In this document: positions 30,748 through 40,009 of the stretch, piece by piece
Layout of the letters: the number at the start of each line of letters is the position of its first letter
How positions within the stretch are numbered: the first letter of the stretch is position 1
DNA from: Verrucomicrobia bacterium UBA3750
GTDB lineage: Bacteria > Verrucomicrobiota > Kiritimatiellia > RFP12 > UBA1067
DNA: 53,349 nucleotides
NCBI GenBank assembly: GCA_002371755.1
Contig: DFGM01000082.1
Location: 1 to 53,349, forward strand
Direction: 5' to 3'
Program-made: the position numbers and the translations under genes
Notes under the pieces: generated by a model
Databases searched by the model: none
Told to the model about the DNA's origin: nothing
Seen by the model: only the letters and a program-made list of their open reading frames with translations

Positions 30748-32955
30748 ATGAACGCGAACAAGTTTATTGCAATATCTGTAATTGCGGGCGTTCTGCCCGC
30801 GTTTGCGATGCTGGAGGATGACGAAGCGCTCGCCGCCGCGCGCGACGTTCTCGGCAAAATGACGCTAGAGGAAAAGACGATGCTGCTGGCGGGTTCTGGC
30901 ACGATGACGCTTCCGGCCGTGCCGCGCGTCGGCATCGATGCGGAATGGACGATGAGCGACAACAGTTCCACAGTCCGGTCGTCGCTCGACCGCTGGTCGT
31001 GGAAATATGTCGAACCGATGAGCGAAAACACGAAACTGCCGTCACTTTCCGCGCTTGCGCAGACGTGGGATGTCGAATGGGCGCGCAAGCACGGCGAGGT
31101 GCTGGGCGCGGAATGCCGCGATAGAGGGGTCGACCAGCTGCTCGGGCCTGGCGTGAACATCATGCGCACTCCCCTTTGCGGCCGCAATTGGGAATATCTT
31201 GGCGAAGACCCGGTGCTCGCCGCAAAGATGTGCGTTCCGATGATCCGCGGCGTGCAGAGCTTCGACGTGGCCGCGACGGTCAAACATTTCTGCCTCAACG
31301 ACCAGGAATTGAGCCGCGGCCTCGTCGATACGCACGCCGACGAACGCACGTTCAACGAAATCTACCTGCCGGCGTTCCGCGCCGCGGTCAAGGAGGCGGG
31401 AGTGCTTTGCGTCATGTCCAGCTACAACAAGGTCGACGGCATATACGCGAGCGAGAACAAATATACGCAGACCGGCATCCTGCGCGACCGCTGGGGGTTC
31501 AAGGGGCTGCTCGTCACGGACTGGGGCGGACAGCACTCCACCGCGTTCGCCGCGAACAACGGCGGCGGAATCGAAATGCACAGGGGCGACAGTATCCGCC
31601 ATCTCTACGCGCCGAAAGCCAACCGTTTTCCTCTCGCGGAGGCCGTGCGCCGCAGCGAAGTGCCGTCGGCGACGCTCGATGACATGGCTCTGCGCACGTT
31701 GTTTGTCATGGCGAAAACCGGCTTTCTGACGAAGGCCCCGCGGCGTGCCGGCTCGCGCAATACGGCGGAGCACCAGCAAATAGCCCGGAAAGAGGGCGCG
31801 GAATCGATCGTCTTAATCAAAAACGCCAAGGGGCTGCTGCCGCTGAATCCGGCGGAGCTGCGCAAAGTGCTGGTGATTGGACTCAACGCCGATGAAAAGC
31901 AGTGCCACAAGGGCTGTTCTGCGGAAGGCAGCGTCCCGTACGAGGTGACGCTGTTCGCCGCGCTCACGAACCGCCTTCCGCACGCCGAAGTCTCCCTGAT
32001 GCCGTTTTGCGCCAAAGTCGAATACGCCGAGACGGATACATCCAACGCGGTCGAGGCGGGCGGACACGTCGTGCAAAAGCAGGGCGAGAAATGGTGCGAT
32101 GAAGCAGAGCTCCTGGCTGCGGCCAGGCTCGCAGATACCGTAATCGTCTTCACGGGCACCGAAATGGGATTCCAGGAGAATATGGAAAGCGAAGGCCGCG
32201 ATCGCGTCGAGTTCGATCTGCCGGCGCCTCTCCAGAAGGCGATGCATACGATTCTCGGCTGGGGCTTGGAGCGCGTCGTGGTCGTCTCGCGCTCCGGTTC
32301 GCCTGTGGGCTATACCTGGACTGACAAGGCCGATACGCTTCTGCAGACGTCTTACCTCGGCATGGAGGAGGGCAATTCGATCGTCGATGTGCTTTTCGGC
32401 GACGTGAATCCGTGCGGCAAGCTGGCGCAGACGTGGCCGCGCCGCTACGCCGATACCGCCGTCGCCTGTTGCGGCACCTACAACGCCACGAACGTCACAT
32501 ACAACGAACGCTTCTATACCGGCTACCGCTGGCACGACCGGCAGAACATCGCGCCCCTCTTCCCGTTCGGGCACGGCTTGAGCTACACTTCGTGGAAGTA
32601 TGGAAACGCGAAAGTCTCCGCCGCGCCAGGCGGCTGGAAAATCTCCATCGACATCACGAACACCGGGAAAACCGCCGGCAAGGAAGTCGTGCAGCTCTAT
32701 GCCGCATATCCCGATGCCAAAGTCGAACGTTGCGTGAAGGAATTGAAGGCGTTCGCAAAAGTCCAACTCGAACCGGGGCAGACGAAAACGGTTGAACTGG
32801 CTCTCACCCCGCGCGATCTCGCATATTGGGATTCGTTCCTGCACCGCTTCCGCGCGGACGCCGGAGAATACGAGCTGCTTATCGGTTCGTCGAGTGCGGA
32901 TATCCGCGCGCGTTCGCGCATCGCCATGCACGATGACGAGATTTTCGCCGATTGA
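30748..32955 (+). CDS. Secreted glycoside hydrolase family 3 enzyme
   Basis: A 735-residue exo-acting beta-glycosidase (beta-glucosidase/xylosidase type) with a signal peptide (MNANKFIAISVIAGVLPAFA). The N-terminal barrel has GPGVNIMRTPLCGRNWEYLG, KHFCLND, and the nucleophile D258 in VTDWGG. The C-terminal alpha/beta sandwich follows (GAESIVLIKNAKGLLPL, FTGTEMGFQEN), then PLFPFGHGLSYTSW and a fibronectin III-like domain (ITNTGKTAGKEVVQLYAAYP). This is the conventional GH3 order. ATG 30748 is chosen because it begins the signal peptide; GTG 30742 is in frame but lies at the -10. There is no Shine-Dalgarno. The AraC regulator gene begins 21 bases downstream, suggesting substrate-induced control. 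Confidence 0.92.
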   Translation: MNANKFIAISVIAGVLPAFAMLEDDEALAAARDVLGKMTLEEKTMLLAGSGTMTLPAVPRVGIDAEWTMSDNSSTVRSSLDRWSWKYVEPMSENTKLPSLSALAQTWDVEWARKHGEVLGAECRDRGVDQLLGPGVNIMRTPLCGRNWEYLGEDPVLAAKMCVPMIRGVQSFDVAATVKHFCLNDQELSRGLVDTHADERTFNEIYLPAFRAAVKEAGVLCVMSSYNKVDGIYASENKYTQTGILRDRWGFKGLLVTDWGGQHSTAFAANNGGGIEMHRGDSIRHLYAPKANRFPLAEAVRRSEVPSATLDDMALRTLFVMAKTGFLTKAPRRAGSRNTAEHQQIARKEGAESIVLIKNAKGLLPLNPAELRKVLVIGLNADEKQCHKGCSAEGSVPYEVTLFAALTNRLPHAEVSLMPFCAKVEYAETDTSNAVEAGGHVVQKQGEKWCDEAELLAAARLADTVIVFTGTEMGFQENMESEGRDRVEFDLPAPLQKAMHTILGWGLERVVVVSRSGSPVGYTWTDKADTLLQTSYLGMEEGNSIVDVLFGDVNPCGKLAQTWPRRYADTAVACCGTYNATNVTYNERFYTGYRWHDRQNIAPLFPFGHGLSYTSWKYGNAKVSAAPGGWKISIDITNTGKTAGKEVVQLYAAYPDAKVERCVKELKAFAKVQLEPGQTKTVELALTPRDLAYWDSFLHRFRADAGEYELLIGSSSADIRARSRIAMHDDEIFAD

Positions 32956-32976
32956 GACGCAAAAGACTTTCACGGC

Positions 32977-33942
32977 ATGAAGAAACGGATGGCTGTGCGC
33001 AATATGCGCGATGCGGGACATGACGGGATTATGCGCTCGTATCCGAAATACGAATCGACCCCGGAGGCCAGAGTAGTCGACCTCTCGCCGGACGGCATCG
33101 ATTGCATTCCGGAATTTGGCGAACACAACTACAAGCAGTTCGGCGGCGGAACAGTTCCGCACGTGCATCCGGGCATGATTGAAATCATCTTCTGCCGCCG
33201 CGGCGCGAATCTCTCGTTCTGCAACGGGGACAAGATTATCGCCGCGCGCCCCGGCTCCGTGCTTGCAGCGCAGCCGCAGACCCCGCATTTCCTCCGCCTT
33301 TATCCAAAGGGATTGTCGACGACATGGATCTGGTTCCGCATCCCGGAAAAGGGGAAGACCGTGCTCGGGCTTTCGGCGGAGGAGACGCAGTGGCTCGCGG
33401 AAAGACTCGAGGCCCTGCCGGTGCACTTCATGTATACGCCGGCCCTGGGCAAGTCCTTCCGGAGGCTCTGGCATATCTACGACTCCGTGCCGCACGGCAC
33501 GACGGAACGGCGTCTCTTGCTGCGCGATGCGGTAACGCGTCTCTTGCTGGATGTCACCGAGGCGGCCCGCGTCGGCCAGGCGGCGAATGCAGGGGTCTCC
33601 GACAAGCGGCTTGACGCGCTCATCGGCGAAATGCGCCGCGATCCTTCACGAAACTGGACAATCGACGAACTCGCCGAGCGCGCGGCGATGTCCATCGCAA
33701 AATTGACGACCAGCTTCCGCCGCCAGACGGGTCTGCCACCGCACGCATTTCTCGTTTTTTGCCGCGTAGCCAGAGCGAAGGAGCTTCTCGCCAAAACCGT
33801 GCGCAGCGTCGCGGCCGTCGCAAATGAGCTCGGCTTCCAGACCGCGCAGCATTTCGCGGCGCAGTTCCACCGCGAGACGGGGTTCTCTCCTCGCGAATAC
33901 CGCGCAGCCGCCCGGCGCGAAAAGGCGGCGCAAAAAGCATAA
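32977..33942 (+). CDS. AraC-family transcriptional regulator with cupin sensor
   Basis: A 321-residue regulator. Residues about 45-130 form a cupin-like sensor (GGGTVPHVHPGMIEIIFC, NGDKIIAARPGSVLAAQP, PHFLRLYPKG) of the type that binds sugars. The last 100 residues hold two helix-turn-helix motifs (NWTIDELAERAAMSIAKLTT and VRSVAAVANELGFQTAQHF) followed by the signature FHRETGFSPREYR. It lies directly between the GH3 gene and the aldolase/sialidase genes and is probably their local regulator. ATG 32977 lacks an evident ribosome-binding site and may rely on coupling to the GH3 gene. Confidence 0.9.
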   Translation: MKKRMAVRNMRDAGHDGIMRSYPKYESTPEARVVDLSPDGIDCIPEFGEHNYKQFGGGTVPHVHPGMIEIIFCRRGANLSFCNGDKIIAARPGSVLAAQPQTPHFLRLYPKGLSTTWIWFRIPEKGKTVLGLSAEETQWLAERLEALPVHFMYTPALGKSFRRLWHIYDSVPHGTTERRLLLRDAVTRLLLDVTEAARVGQAANAGVSDKRLDALIGEMRRDPSRNWTIDELAERAAMSIAKLTTSFRRQTGLPPHAFLVFCRVARAKELLAKTVRSVAAVANELGFQTAQHFAAQFHRETGFSPREYRAAARREKAAQKA

Positions 33943-34078
33943 GGGGCAGTTGCAAAACCCGGTGGCAGGGCGGGCAAGGCGGCATCGACGGACGCGGCAG
34001 ACGCCATTTGGCGCAAGCCGCCGCCGTTGTTCGCTTTCTTATATTTGAAATTTTGCGCACATATTTCTCTGCGGCATA

Positions 34079-34087
34079 TGCTACAAT
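34079..34087 (+). promoter_or_regulatory. Extended -10 promoter of the aldolase-sialidase operon
   Basis: TGC-TACAAT, with TACAAT at 34082-34087. No good -35 is at the right distance; TTGCGC at 34053-34058 would need a 23-base spacer. It occupies the 190-base gap after the AraC gene, which otherwise shows nothing I can name. Start near 34094. Confidence 0.45.
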
Positions 34088-34135
34088 ATGCGGTGTTGAC
34101 GAAAAGGGTGAAAATCTTTGCCGGAGGGTGCAGTG

Positions 34136-35185
34136 GTGAAAATGAGCAGAAAGGACTTCTTGAAAATCGGCGCTTCAGCCGTCGCGTCTGTCATTGCGGG
34201 CGACGGTATGGCGGCTTTCGGCAGTGGCGACGAGGCGCGGCCGGATGCCGCAGGTGCGGCGCTCCCCGTCCCCGGCGGCGAGGAGTTCGCAGGGATGGCC
34301 GGCGCCTACGCCGCACTCGTCACGCCATACAAGGCGGATGGCTCGGTCAATGAAGAAATGATCGAGCGCATAGTCGAATTCGGTCTTGCGAACGGCCTCA
34401 GGGGCTTTTACTTGACCGGTTCGACGGGCGAGGGCTTTCTGCTTTCCAATGAAGAGCGCATCCGCGTATACAAGCGCGCGGTGGCGGCGGCGCGGGGGCG
34501 CGCCAAACTTATCGCGCATGTAGGATGCCTCGCGACAGACGATGCCGTGGCGCTCGCACGCGCGGCGGCGGATGCCGGCGTGGACTGGGTGTCGTCCGTC
34601 GCGCCGGTGTATTTCGGGCAGAGTTTCGATGCCGCATATGCGCACTACAAGGCGATTTCATCCGCCACCGATTTGCCGTTCATGATTTATTCCGTCGGTG
34701 CGCAGGTCGTGCCGGAGCGCGATGTGCGCTTCTTCGAGCTGCCTAACGTAAAAGGCATGAAATACACGGGCTACGCATACTGGACCGTGAAGGAACTCAG
34801 GCGCCGCCTGCCGCACCCGGCCATCTTCTTCGCCGGGGCCGACGAGCAGGAACTCTGCGCATTCGCCTACGGCGATACGTTCAGCGGCTGCATCGGCACT
34901 ACGGACAACATGATCCCGGCGCACCATGCGAAAATCTGCTCTCTCGCCGCGCAGGGGCGCTTCGCCGAAGCGGCTCCGCTCATGGACGAAGTCGTGAGAT
35001 TCGTGTCGCTCGTCGTTGCCGCGCCGAACGCATCCTACTGGAAAAGCGCGATGCGCTATATCGGGCTTGATTCAGGCCCTGCGCGCTCCCCGGCCGGGCA
35101 AGTCCTCACCGAAGACGAATATCAGGCATACGCCGCAAAAATCGATGCGCTCGGCTTTATCGAAAGGAAAGACCGCAATGCGTAG
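34136..35185 (+). CDS. Sialate lyase/dihydrodipicolinate synthase-family aldolase with Tat-like leader
   Basis: A 349-residue class I aldolase. The NAL/DHDPS blocks are GAYAALVTPYKADGSV, GSTGEGFLLSNEER, the active-site Tyr in FMIYSVG and the Schiff-base Lys K209 in KGMKYTG. The GSTGEG form and the sialidase-like neighbour favour N-acetylneuraminate lyase, but the family has many substrates. The first 45 residues are an extension absent from cytosolic members: SRKDFLKIGASAVASVIAG reads as a Tat-type signal with RK in place of RR. GGAGG at 34123-34127 is best spaced to GTG 34136; ATG 34142 is the alternative and also retains the leader. Its stop overlaps the next ATG by eight bases. Confidence 0.8.
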   Translation: MKMSRKDFLKIGASAVASVIAGDGMAAFGSGDEARPDAAGAALPVPGGEEFAGMAGAYAALVTPYKADGSVNEEMIERIVEFGLANGLRGFYLTGSTGEGFLLSNEERIRVYKRAVAAARGRAKLIAHVGCLATDDAVALARAAADAGVDWVSSVAPVYFGQSFDAAYAHYKAISSATDLPFMIYSVGAQVVPERDVRFFELPNVKGMKYTGYAYWTVKELRRRLPHPAIFFAGADEQELCAFAYGDTFSGCIGTTDNMIPAHHAKICSLAAQGRFAEAAPLMDEVVRFVSLVVAAPNASYWKSAMRYIGLDSGPARSPAGQVLTEDEYQAYAAKIDALGFIERKDRNA

Positions 35186-38100
35186 GCTCATCGCCATTTT
35201 CGCGGCTCTCGCCGGCCTTCTCTGCGCGTTCGCCGAACCTGCGCCCGGCGTGAAGACCGTGCTGGAGCTCAAACCCGGCCCCGGCAACCCGCGCAACAGC
35301 GAAGGCGCGTTCTTGCCGCTCAAGGACGGGCGCATCATGTTCGCGTATTCGCGCTACTACGGCACCTCCAGCCACGACCACGCCCAGGCCGACATCGCCG
35401 TGCGCTATTCTTCCGACAATGGCGCCACTTGGACCCAGACCGACGAAATCCTCGTCAAGAACCACGGCGGCATGAATGTGATGAGCGTAAGCCTCCTCCG
35501 TCTCCAGAGCGGCGAAATCGCACTCTTCTATCTGCTTAAGAACAGCGAACAGGATTGCCGCCCCGTCATGCGCCGTTCTTTCGACGAAGGCAAGACGTGG
35601 TCTGACGAGACTCTCTGCATCACCGACGAAATCGCCTACTATGTCCTCAACAACGACCGCGTAATCCAGCTCAAGGACGGGCGGCTCCTGTTCGCAGTCT
35701 CCAAGCACACTTCCGACGACGGCAAGTTCGACAAACTAGGCACGGTGCTCACATATTCCTCCGACGACAACGGCAAGACTTGGCAGCGCGGCAAGTCCGC
35801 ATTTCAGATCGTCGCCCCCAGCGGCAAGCGCTACGCCGCGCATGAGCCGGGCGTGGTGGAATGTTCCGACGGCTCGGTGCTTCTCTGGATTCGCACAGGC
35901 GCGGACTTCCAATACTTCAGCCGCTCGACCGACCGGGGCGAGACGTGGTCCGCCCCGCAGCCTTCGCAGTTGAGAAGCCCGCTTTCCCCCGCATCCATAA
36001 AGCGTCTCCCCACCGGCGAACTTCTCGCCATCTGGAACGACCACGAGGCGAAGCCGGAGATGCGCACCCACCACCCGGACAAGCATAAGTGGGCAAACGG
36101 CTGGCGCTCCCCGCTTTCCGCCGCAATTTCACGTGACGACGGCTGCACATGGCACGGCTCGAAGATGATTGAAGACGACCCGGAAGGCTGGTTCTGCTAC
36201 ACCGCCATTCAGCCGCTCGACGACGGCACGGTGCTTCTCGCATATTGCGCATACGACGTCCTCGCGCATTCGCGGCTCGTCAAAGTGCCGCTTGAATGGT
36301 TCGGCGTGGTCGCGCCTTCCGTAGTAGAACATGCCGCGCTCTCGCGACGCGCTGCGGCGGATGGGATGGTGCTTCTCAAAAACAACGGTGCGCTGCTTCC
36401 GCTCGAAAAAGGCGCGACGCTCGCACTATTCGGCGAATCGGGCGCACTGAAGCCGGGCGGCGGCGGCTCGTCAGGCGTGAACAGCCTGCGCACCGTCTCG
36501 CTGCGCTCCGGTCTCGCGAACGCCGGCTTCAAAATCGATAAGGATAGCCGCGACACCGCGCTTTTTGTAGTCCTCCGCGACGCGCTGGAAGGCGAAGATT
36601 CGCCGGATGATGCGTTTGAACTTACAAAGGCGGAGCTTGAGGAATTTGCGTCAATCAAGGCTGCTGGATTCAAGCATATCGTCGTTTTGTGCGGCGGCGG
36701 ACACGTCTTCAACATAAAACCGTTCGCGGATGACGATGCGGTCGACGCGATTCTCTGGACGTGGTACGCAGGCGGCGAAGGCGCACTGGCAATCGGCGAC
36801 GTGCTCTCCGGCGCGGTCAATCCGTCCGGACGCCTCGCAGAAACTTTTGCGGAGTGCGTCGGCGACTATCCCACCGACCGCGGATGGCGCGAGTCACGCT
36901 GGTATGTGCCGTATGAAGAGGGCATATTCGTCGGCTACCGCTATTTCGAGACGATACCTGGGGCGGCGTCCAAGGTTGTCTATCCATTCGGCCACGGCTT
37001 GAGCTATACATCCTGGCAAGTTTCGCCCGTGGAATGCACGCGTTCGCCGTCCGGCTCTTTCGATTGCAAAGTCCGCGTGAAAAACACAGGGAAGACGGCT
37101 GGCCGCCATTCCGTGCTCTGCTGGACGTCGCAGACCGGCGGCATCGCAGAACATCCCGCGTTCGAATTGCGCGCGTTCGCAAAGACGCGCCTGCTCGCGC
37201 CCGGCGAAGAAGCGGAGCTCGCGCTTTCCTTCGCGCTTTCAGATCTCGCATATTTCGAAGATGACGAGACCTCTCCCTTCTGCGGTTCGTGGATGCTCGA
37301 CAAAGGCAGTTATTCCGTCTATATCGGCGGAGCGCCGCGCGACGCAGAACGTGTCGCCTCTTTCGATATTCCCGCGCCGGAGGTGCTTTCCTCTCCGGGC
37401 TTGAAGCTGCAGGCCGACCGCCTCGCACGCCGCTTGAAAGCCGATGGCACTTTCAAGACTCTGCACACTTCATATCCGGGGCACGTTGAACGCCCGGAAC
37501 ACCCTCAAGTCCGCACGAACATCACCGACCGCGTGGATGTGACACTCTTCGACGTCGCCGAAGGCAAGGCTTCGCTCGATGAGCTGCTTGACGGCATGGC
37601 TCTCCAGGAAATGCTTCATCTGCTATTTGGTCATCTGCGCGAAGACCCGTGCGGCACAGGCTCCATCGGCGCGCTCGAAAAGTTCGGCATTCCTGCGATG
37701 CAGACATGCGACGGCCCGGCCGGCGTGCGCCGCGAAGCCCCGTCCTCGTTTTTCCCGTGCGCCGCCTTGCTCGCCTGCACATTCGATGCGCCACTCATAC
37801 GGGAAATCGGCGCGGCCATCGGCGATGAAGCCGCCGAAGCGGGCTTCGATTTGCTGCTCGCGCCCGGGCTGTGCATCCACCGCCATCCGCTATGCGGACG
37901 CAACTTCGAATATTTCAGCGAAGATCCTCTCGTCTCCGGAATCGCCGCCGCCGCATATGTCGAGGGCGTCCAGAGCTGCGGCGTCGGCGCGACTCTGAAG
38001 CATTTCGCCGGCAACGGCCGCGAGACGACGCGCCGCATCCAGAAGGACGTCGTCTCCGAACGCGCCTTCCGCGAAATCTACCTGCGCGGCTTCGAACGCG

Positions 38101-38477
38101 CCGTCAAAACCGCCAGACCCTGGGCGATAATGACCAGCTACAACGGCGTAAACGGCTACAATTCCGGCGAAAACTACGGGCTCGTCACGGGCATTCTGCG
38201 CGACGAATGGGGGTATCGCGGAGTCGCAATGACCGACTGGCTCACAACCATTCCGATGTGGAGGGAAATCGGCGCCGGAAACGACCTCAAGATGCCCAAG
38301 GATATCGAAGACACCAACCGCAATATCCAGAAACGCGGCGACGCCGTGGCAGAAGCCTTGTTCGCATACAACCGTGACTATCTATCGCTTACGCGCATCC
38401 GCGAAAGTGCAAAACGCATCTGCGAACTCGTCATGAAATCGCGCCGCTTTGGAAAGGAAGCGAAAACCCATAGATAG
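35178..38477 (+). CDS. Bifunctional secreted sialidase-like / permuted GH3 glycosidase
   Basis: A 1099-residue protein with signal peptide MRRLIAIFAALAGLLCAFA. Residues about 20-380 form a six-bladed propeller of the BNR/sialidase type with five Asp-boxes: YSSDNGATW (near 77), RSFDEGKTW, YSSDDNGKTW, RSTDRGETW and ISRDDGCTW (near 316). A complete GH3 enzyme follows in inverted order. The alpha/beta sandwich comes first (LLKNNGALLPL near 398, YPFGHGLSYTSW near 605), then a fibronectin III-like domain, then the catalytic barrel from about 790 (LCGRNFEYFSEDP, LKHFAGNG, nucleophile D1020 in AMTDW). Inverted GH3 domain order is known in some rumen beta-glucosidases. Fusion to a sialidase-like domain would let one protein attack two linkages of a glycan. 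Sialidase specificity is not proven: this propeller subgroup in PVC bacteria is poorly characterised. AAAGGAAAG precedes ATG 35178. Confidence 0.85.
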   Translation: MRRLIAIFAALAGLLCAFAEPAPGVKTVLELKPGPGNPRNSEGAFLPLKDGRIMFAYSRYYGTSSHDHAQADIAVRYSSDNGATWTQTDEILVKNHGGMNVMSVSLLRLQSGEIALFYLLKNSEQDCRPVMRRSFDEGKTWSDETLCITDEIAYYVLNNDRVIQLKDGRLLFAVSKHTSDDGKFDKLGTVLTYSSDDNGKTWQRGKSAFQIVAPSGKRYAAHEPGVVECSDGSVLLWIRTGADFQYFSRSTDRGETWSAPQPSQLRSPLSPASIKRLPTGELLAIWNDHEAKPEMRTHHPDKHKWANGWRSPLSAAISRDDGCTWHGSKMIEDDPEGWFCYTAIQPLDDGTVLLAYCAYDVLAHSRLVKVPLEWFGVVAPSVVEHAALSRRAAADGMVLLKNNGALLPLEKGATLALFGESGALKPGGGGSSGVNSLRTVSLRSGLANAGFKIDKDSRDTALFVVLRDALEGEDSPDDAFELTKAELEEFASIKAAGFKHIVVLCGGGHVFNIKPFADDDAVDAILWTWYAGGEGALAIGDVLSGAVNPSGRLAETFAECVGDYPTDRGWRESRWYVPYEEGIFVGYRYFETIPGAASKVVYPFGHGLSYTSWQVSPVECTRSPSGSFDCKVRVKNTGKTAGRHSVLCWTSQTGGIAEHPAFELRAFAKTRLLAPGEEAELALSFALSDLAYFEDDETSPFCGSWMLDKGSYSVYIGGAPRDAERVASFDIPAPEVLSSPGLKLQADRLARRLKADGTFKTLHTSYPGHVERPEHPQVRTNITDRVDVTLFDVAEGKASLDELLDGMALQEMLHLLFGHLREDPCGTGSIGALEKFGIPAMQTCDGPAGVRREAPSSFFPCAALLACTFDAPLIREIGAAIGDEAAEAGFDLLLAPGLCIHRHPLCGRNFEYFSEDPLVSGIAAAAYVEGVQSCGVGATLKHFAGNGRETTRRIQKDVVSERAFREIYLRGFERAVKTARPWAIMTSYNGVNGYNSGENYGLVTGILRDEWGYRGVAMTDWLTTIPMWREIGAGNDLKMPKDIEDTNRNIQKRGDAVAEALFAYNRDYLSLTRIRESAKRICELVMKSRRFGKEAKTHR

Positions 38478-38546
38478 CATCTCCCGCCGGAAATCTCCGC
38501 TTCGGAACAGTCAACCAACTTCACGCAAAAAAGAAAGGATAAATCC

Positions 38547-39947
38547 ATGAAACGAAAATTACTGTCAATGCTGGCAATCGTGCTCGTGGCAACAGCCGCT
38601 CTTCAATGCTACGCTGAACTCGAGCAGCGCGACTCTTCGCAGTTCACGCACAAGTACGAGATGGTCGCCCTGCCGACGGCGGAGGATGTTGACGGCAGCG
38701 AGGAACCCGACTTTGCAGGCGGAGGATCGTGGTTTACCCTCGGCACCGGAGTAAATGTAGGGTCGTGTTCCATGGTCATGAGTGGAGGTCAATACCTCAA
38801 GGCCGATGCGGCCACTACTGGGGTCACCGGAGACGTCTGGCGCGTTATGAACGCGACGGCCGGCGAAGGTGGCACGGGCTACACCGTAGAAGTGCGTCTC
38901 AAGGTCACGGAGAGCACCGGCTCGATCGGCGCGATGCTATTGAACGCATCGACGGGCGATTCGTCGATCAACTCCTGGCTGGTATTCCGCACAGATGCGC
39001 TCTACTGGGGGAACGCAACAAACCTGAAACTCATGGACATCGATGCTACGGCTTGGCACGATTACCGCATCGTGCGCGTTCCAGGGTCGAAGTTTCACTC
39101 GGTTTATGTTGATGGCACACTTGTTGCTGATGATCTGCCCAATGGAATTTCGGCCAGCGTGAACAGAATTATCATGGGTTCGACCGGAGGCGCTTACAAG
39201 GGCAAGGCTCAGATCGCGTGGCTTCGCTTCACGAAAGGCGCGTATGCCCCGGTTGACGAGAAGGCGTATGTGAAGGCGAACCGGATGCGCTCCGACGAAT
39301 TTGACGTTAAGTACGAGATGGACGACGGCGACAATCGCATTTCCTCCTCCGCCAGCGCTTCAGATTGGACCATCAACGGAGCTAGCGGCGCGACCATTTC
39401 GAAATCAGACGGCGTTCTCTCAGTCAATCCAAACGGCAAAAATACGTATTGGACGACGACGGATGCCGCATGGAAGAATATAGTAACTGCGGGAACGCCA
39501 TATACAATCGAGTTCTCGGCAAAGATCAACTCCTGCGCTCTCACAGGAGGCAATGACAGGTCGCTCTTGTTTTGGGTGGGCAGCGCGAACGCAGTTGGCG
39601 TTTTGATGGTTGGCATGAACCATGTCTACTGGCAGACGACAGGTTCGATGGGCGACAACATCCTGCTCGACACATCCGACAACACCGACAAGATGCACAG
39701 GTTCCGCATCGCCTACGACGGTTCCTCTCGGCACGGCTTTACCGTCTGGCGCGATGACGTTATGATCGGGCATATTCTTGTCGACACCACTGCGTACTAC
39801 AAAACAGACGGATCGTTCAATTTCGTCAGGTTCGGCAAGCCCGGCGGCAACAACAGCGGCTCCTACGACATGAACTACGTCCGCTGGCAGATTGGCGGTG
39901 TATATCCTCCGGACAACAGGCAGAGCCTGTTCATAATCTTGAGATAG
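38547..39947 (+). CDS. Secreted two-domain lectin/glucanase-fold protein
   Basis: A 466-residue protein with a signal peptide (MKRKLLSMLAIVLVATAALQ). Two related halves, about 30-235 and 255-455, each start with an (F)xxKYEM motif and contain concanavalin A-like strands (GYTVEVRLKV, WHDYRIVRVPGSKFHSVYVD in the first; YTIEFSAKI, MHRFRIAYDG, GFTVWRDDVMIGH in the second). Both end in an xxWLRFTKGAYAPV / VRWQIGGVYPP type strand. This fits a LamG/laminin-like binding fold rather than a catalytic one, as no acid pair is apparent. It probably binds a glycan and lies directly after the sialidase-like fusion gene, with AAAGGAT before its ATG. Its GC content looks slightly lower than its neighbours. 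Confidence 0.72.
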   Translation: MKRKLLSMLAIVLVATAALQCYAELEQRDSSQFTHKYEMVALPTAEDVDGSEEPDFAGGGSWFTLGTGVNVGSCSMVMSGGQYLKADAATTGVTGDVWRVMNATAGEGGTGYTVEVRLKVTESTGSIGAMLLNASTGDSSINSWLVFRTDALYWGNATNLKLMDIDATAWHDYRIVRVPGSKFHSVYVDGTLVADDLPNGISASVNRIIMGSTGGAYKGKAQIAWLRFTKGAYAPVDEKAYVKANRMRSDEFDVKYEMDDGDNRISSSASASDWTINGASGATISKSDGVLSVNPNGKNTYWTTTDAAWKNIVTAGTPYTIEFSAKINSCALTGGNDRSLLFWVGSANAVGVLMVGMNHVYWQTTGSMGDNILLDTSDNTDKMHRFRIAYDGSSRHGFTVWRDDVMIGHILVDTTAYYKTDGSFNFVRFGKPGGNNSGSYDMNYVRWQIGGVYPPDNRQSLFIILR

Positions 39948-39958
39948 TCAGCAGGGTC

Positions 39959-39990
39959 GGCTAGGATTCTAGACTCCTGGAAACCTAGCC
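39959..39990 (+). other. Inverted repeat between the lectin-like and phosphoesterase genes
   Basis: GGCTAGG (39959-39965) pairs with CCTAGCC (39984-39990) across an 18-base loop that can fold further (TTC/GAA). No U-tract follows, so a terminator is not certain; it may be an operator or mRNA stem 20 bases before the next ATG. Confidence 0.35.
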
Positions 39991-40009
39991 CCCAACAACT
40001 GCAAAAACC

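Noticed and set aside
29294..31355. Several open frames, on both strands, running through the 22-bp array and the hairpin pair.
   Set aside because: Their peptide repeats arise from reading the non-triplet repeat in successive phases; they overlap real genes and promoters.
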